Source: Actinomycetes bacterium
GTDB lineage: Bacteria; Actinomycetota; Acidimicrobiia; Acidimicrobiales; Acidimicrobiaceae
Direction of reading: 5' to 3'
DNA: 13,981 nt
Assembly: GCA_021785315.1 (NCBI GenBank)
Contig: JAJYFX010000012.1
Location: 1-13,981 of the forward strand
The position numbers and the translations under genes are program-made. Shown piece by piece: positions 13,797 to 13,981 of this stretch. Position 1 is the stretch's first letter. Every line of letters starts with the position of its first letter. Below the pieces are notes generated by a model, which saw only the letters and a program-made list of their open reading frames with translations, had not been told where the DNA came from and did no database searches.

Positions 13797-13981
13797 AAAT
13801 AAACCTCCTCGTAATCTGGCGGTTCAAACATATATTTGTAATTTACAACTATTTTTTTGCCCGGATGGCATGTCTCATAGTTTTCGCAATGAACTCGTTT
13901 ATCTGTCGCGATGACCATCTCGCACAGAACTGCGAATCTCCTTTCGCTCCGACTCACAAGAAGCCAGAAAAATCCTCATTA
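13797..13981. promoter_or_regulatory. Upstream region of the lipoprotein gene, with a 13-bp palindrome
   Basis: This region is AT-rich near the gene and holds a perfect palindrome, TTGTAA-T-TTACAA, at 13836-13848, 40-52 nt before the lipoprotein start. A TATATG (minus strand, just downstream of the palindrome) could serve as -10, but no -35 is convincing. A 41-codon minus-strand frame (13918-13793) overlaps the lipoprotein ATG but lacks a placed ribosome site, so I do not call it. Nothing else is evident to the window edge. Confidence 0.4.

Noticed and set aside
13793..13918. Minus-strand 41-codon ORF whose stop forms an ATGA overlap with the lipoprotein start
   Set aside because: The overlap is suggestive, but the only good ribosome-site match is about 20 nt too far upstream, and the frame crosses the AT-rich promoter-like stretch with the palindrome.
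1..13981. Mobile elements, CRISPR arrays, tRNA or rRNA genes
   Set aside because: I saw no transposase or integrase motifs, no regularly spaced repeats and no tRNA cloverleaf signature; the cluster shows no sign of recent insertion.

Overview
The window looks like chromosomal DNA of a moderate-GC actinobacterium. The clues are Ser/Thr-rich linkers directly after lipoprotein cysteines, frequent GTG/TTG starts with GGGG- or AGGAG-type ribosome sites, and a small lipoprotein resembling the MTB12 antigen C-terminal domain. The style recalls Acidimicrobiia, but that placement is inference. No rRNA, tRNA, CRISPR array, insertion sequence or phage gene was seen.

Layout. Positions 1-860 (minus strand) encode an IclR-family regulator, preceded by a gene-free stretch with a 16-bp palindrome. 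Positions 1201-4291 (minus) form one compact transcription unit read from right to left: SDR dehydrogenase, second SDR dehydrogenase, FAH-family hydrolase, carboxymuconolactone-decarboxylase-like protein. Positions 4292-4643 are a divergent control region. It carries two copies of a 14-bp element in mirror orientation, one beside each promoter, and a GC-rich dyad block between them. Positions 4644-11703 (plus) form the opposite unit: a second FAH-family hydrolase, a lipoprotein solute-binding protein, two ABC permeases, an ABC ATPase, two small unrecognised overlapping ORFs (possibly the remains of one gene), and acetoacetyl-CoA synthetase. Positions 11716-13796 (minus) hold a DHA2-type MFS exporter and a small lipoprotein. 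They converge on the plus-strand unit and look functionally separate.

How it may work. The two divergent units read as an uptake-and-catabolism island. A SsuABC/TauABC-type importer brings in an unidentified small substrate. The SDRs would oxidise alcohol groups, the FAH-family enzymes would cleave a C-C bond in a beta-diketo or related acid, and the last plus-strand gene would activate acetoacetate to acetoacetyl-CoA. The IclR protein is the obvious candidate for binding the mirrored operators. The gene set does not match a standard pathway I know: there is no ring-cleavage dioxygenase, dehydratase or maleylacetoacetate isomerase here. The substrate is therefore open, and this cluster is the best candidate for something undescribed in the window.
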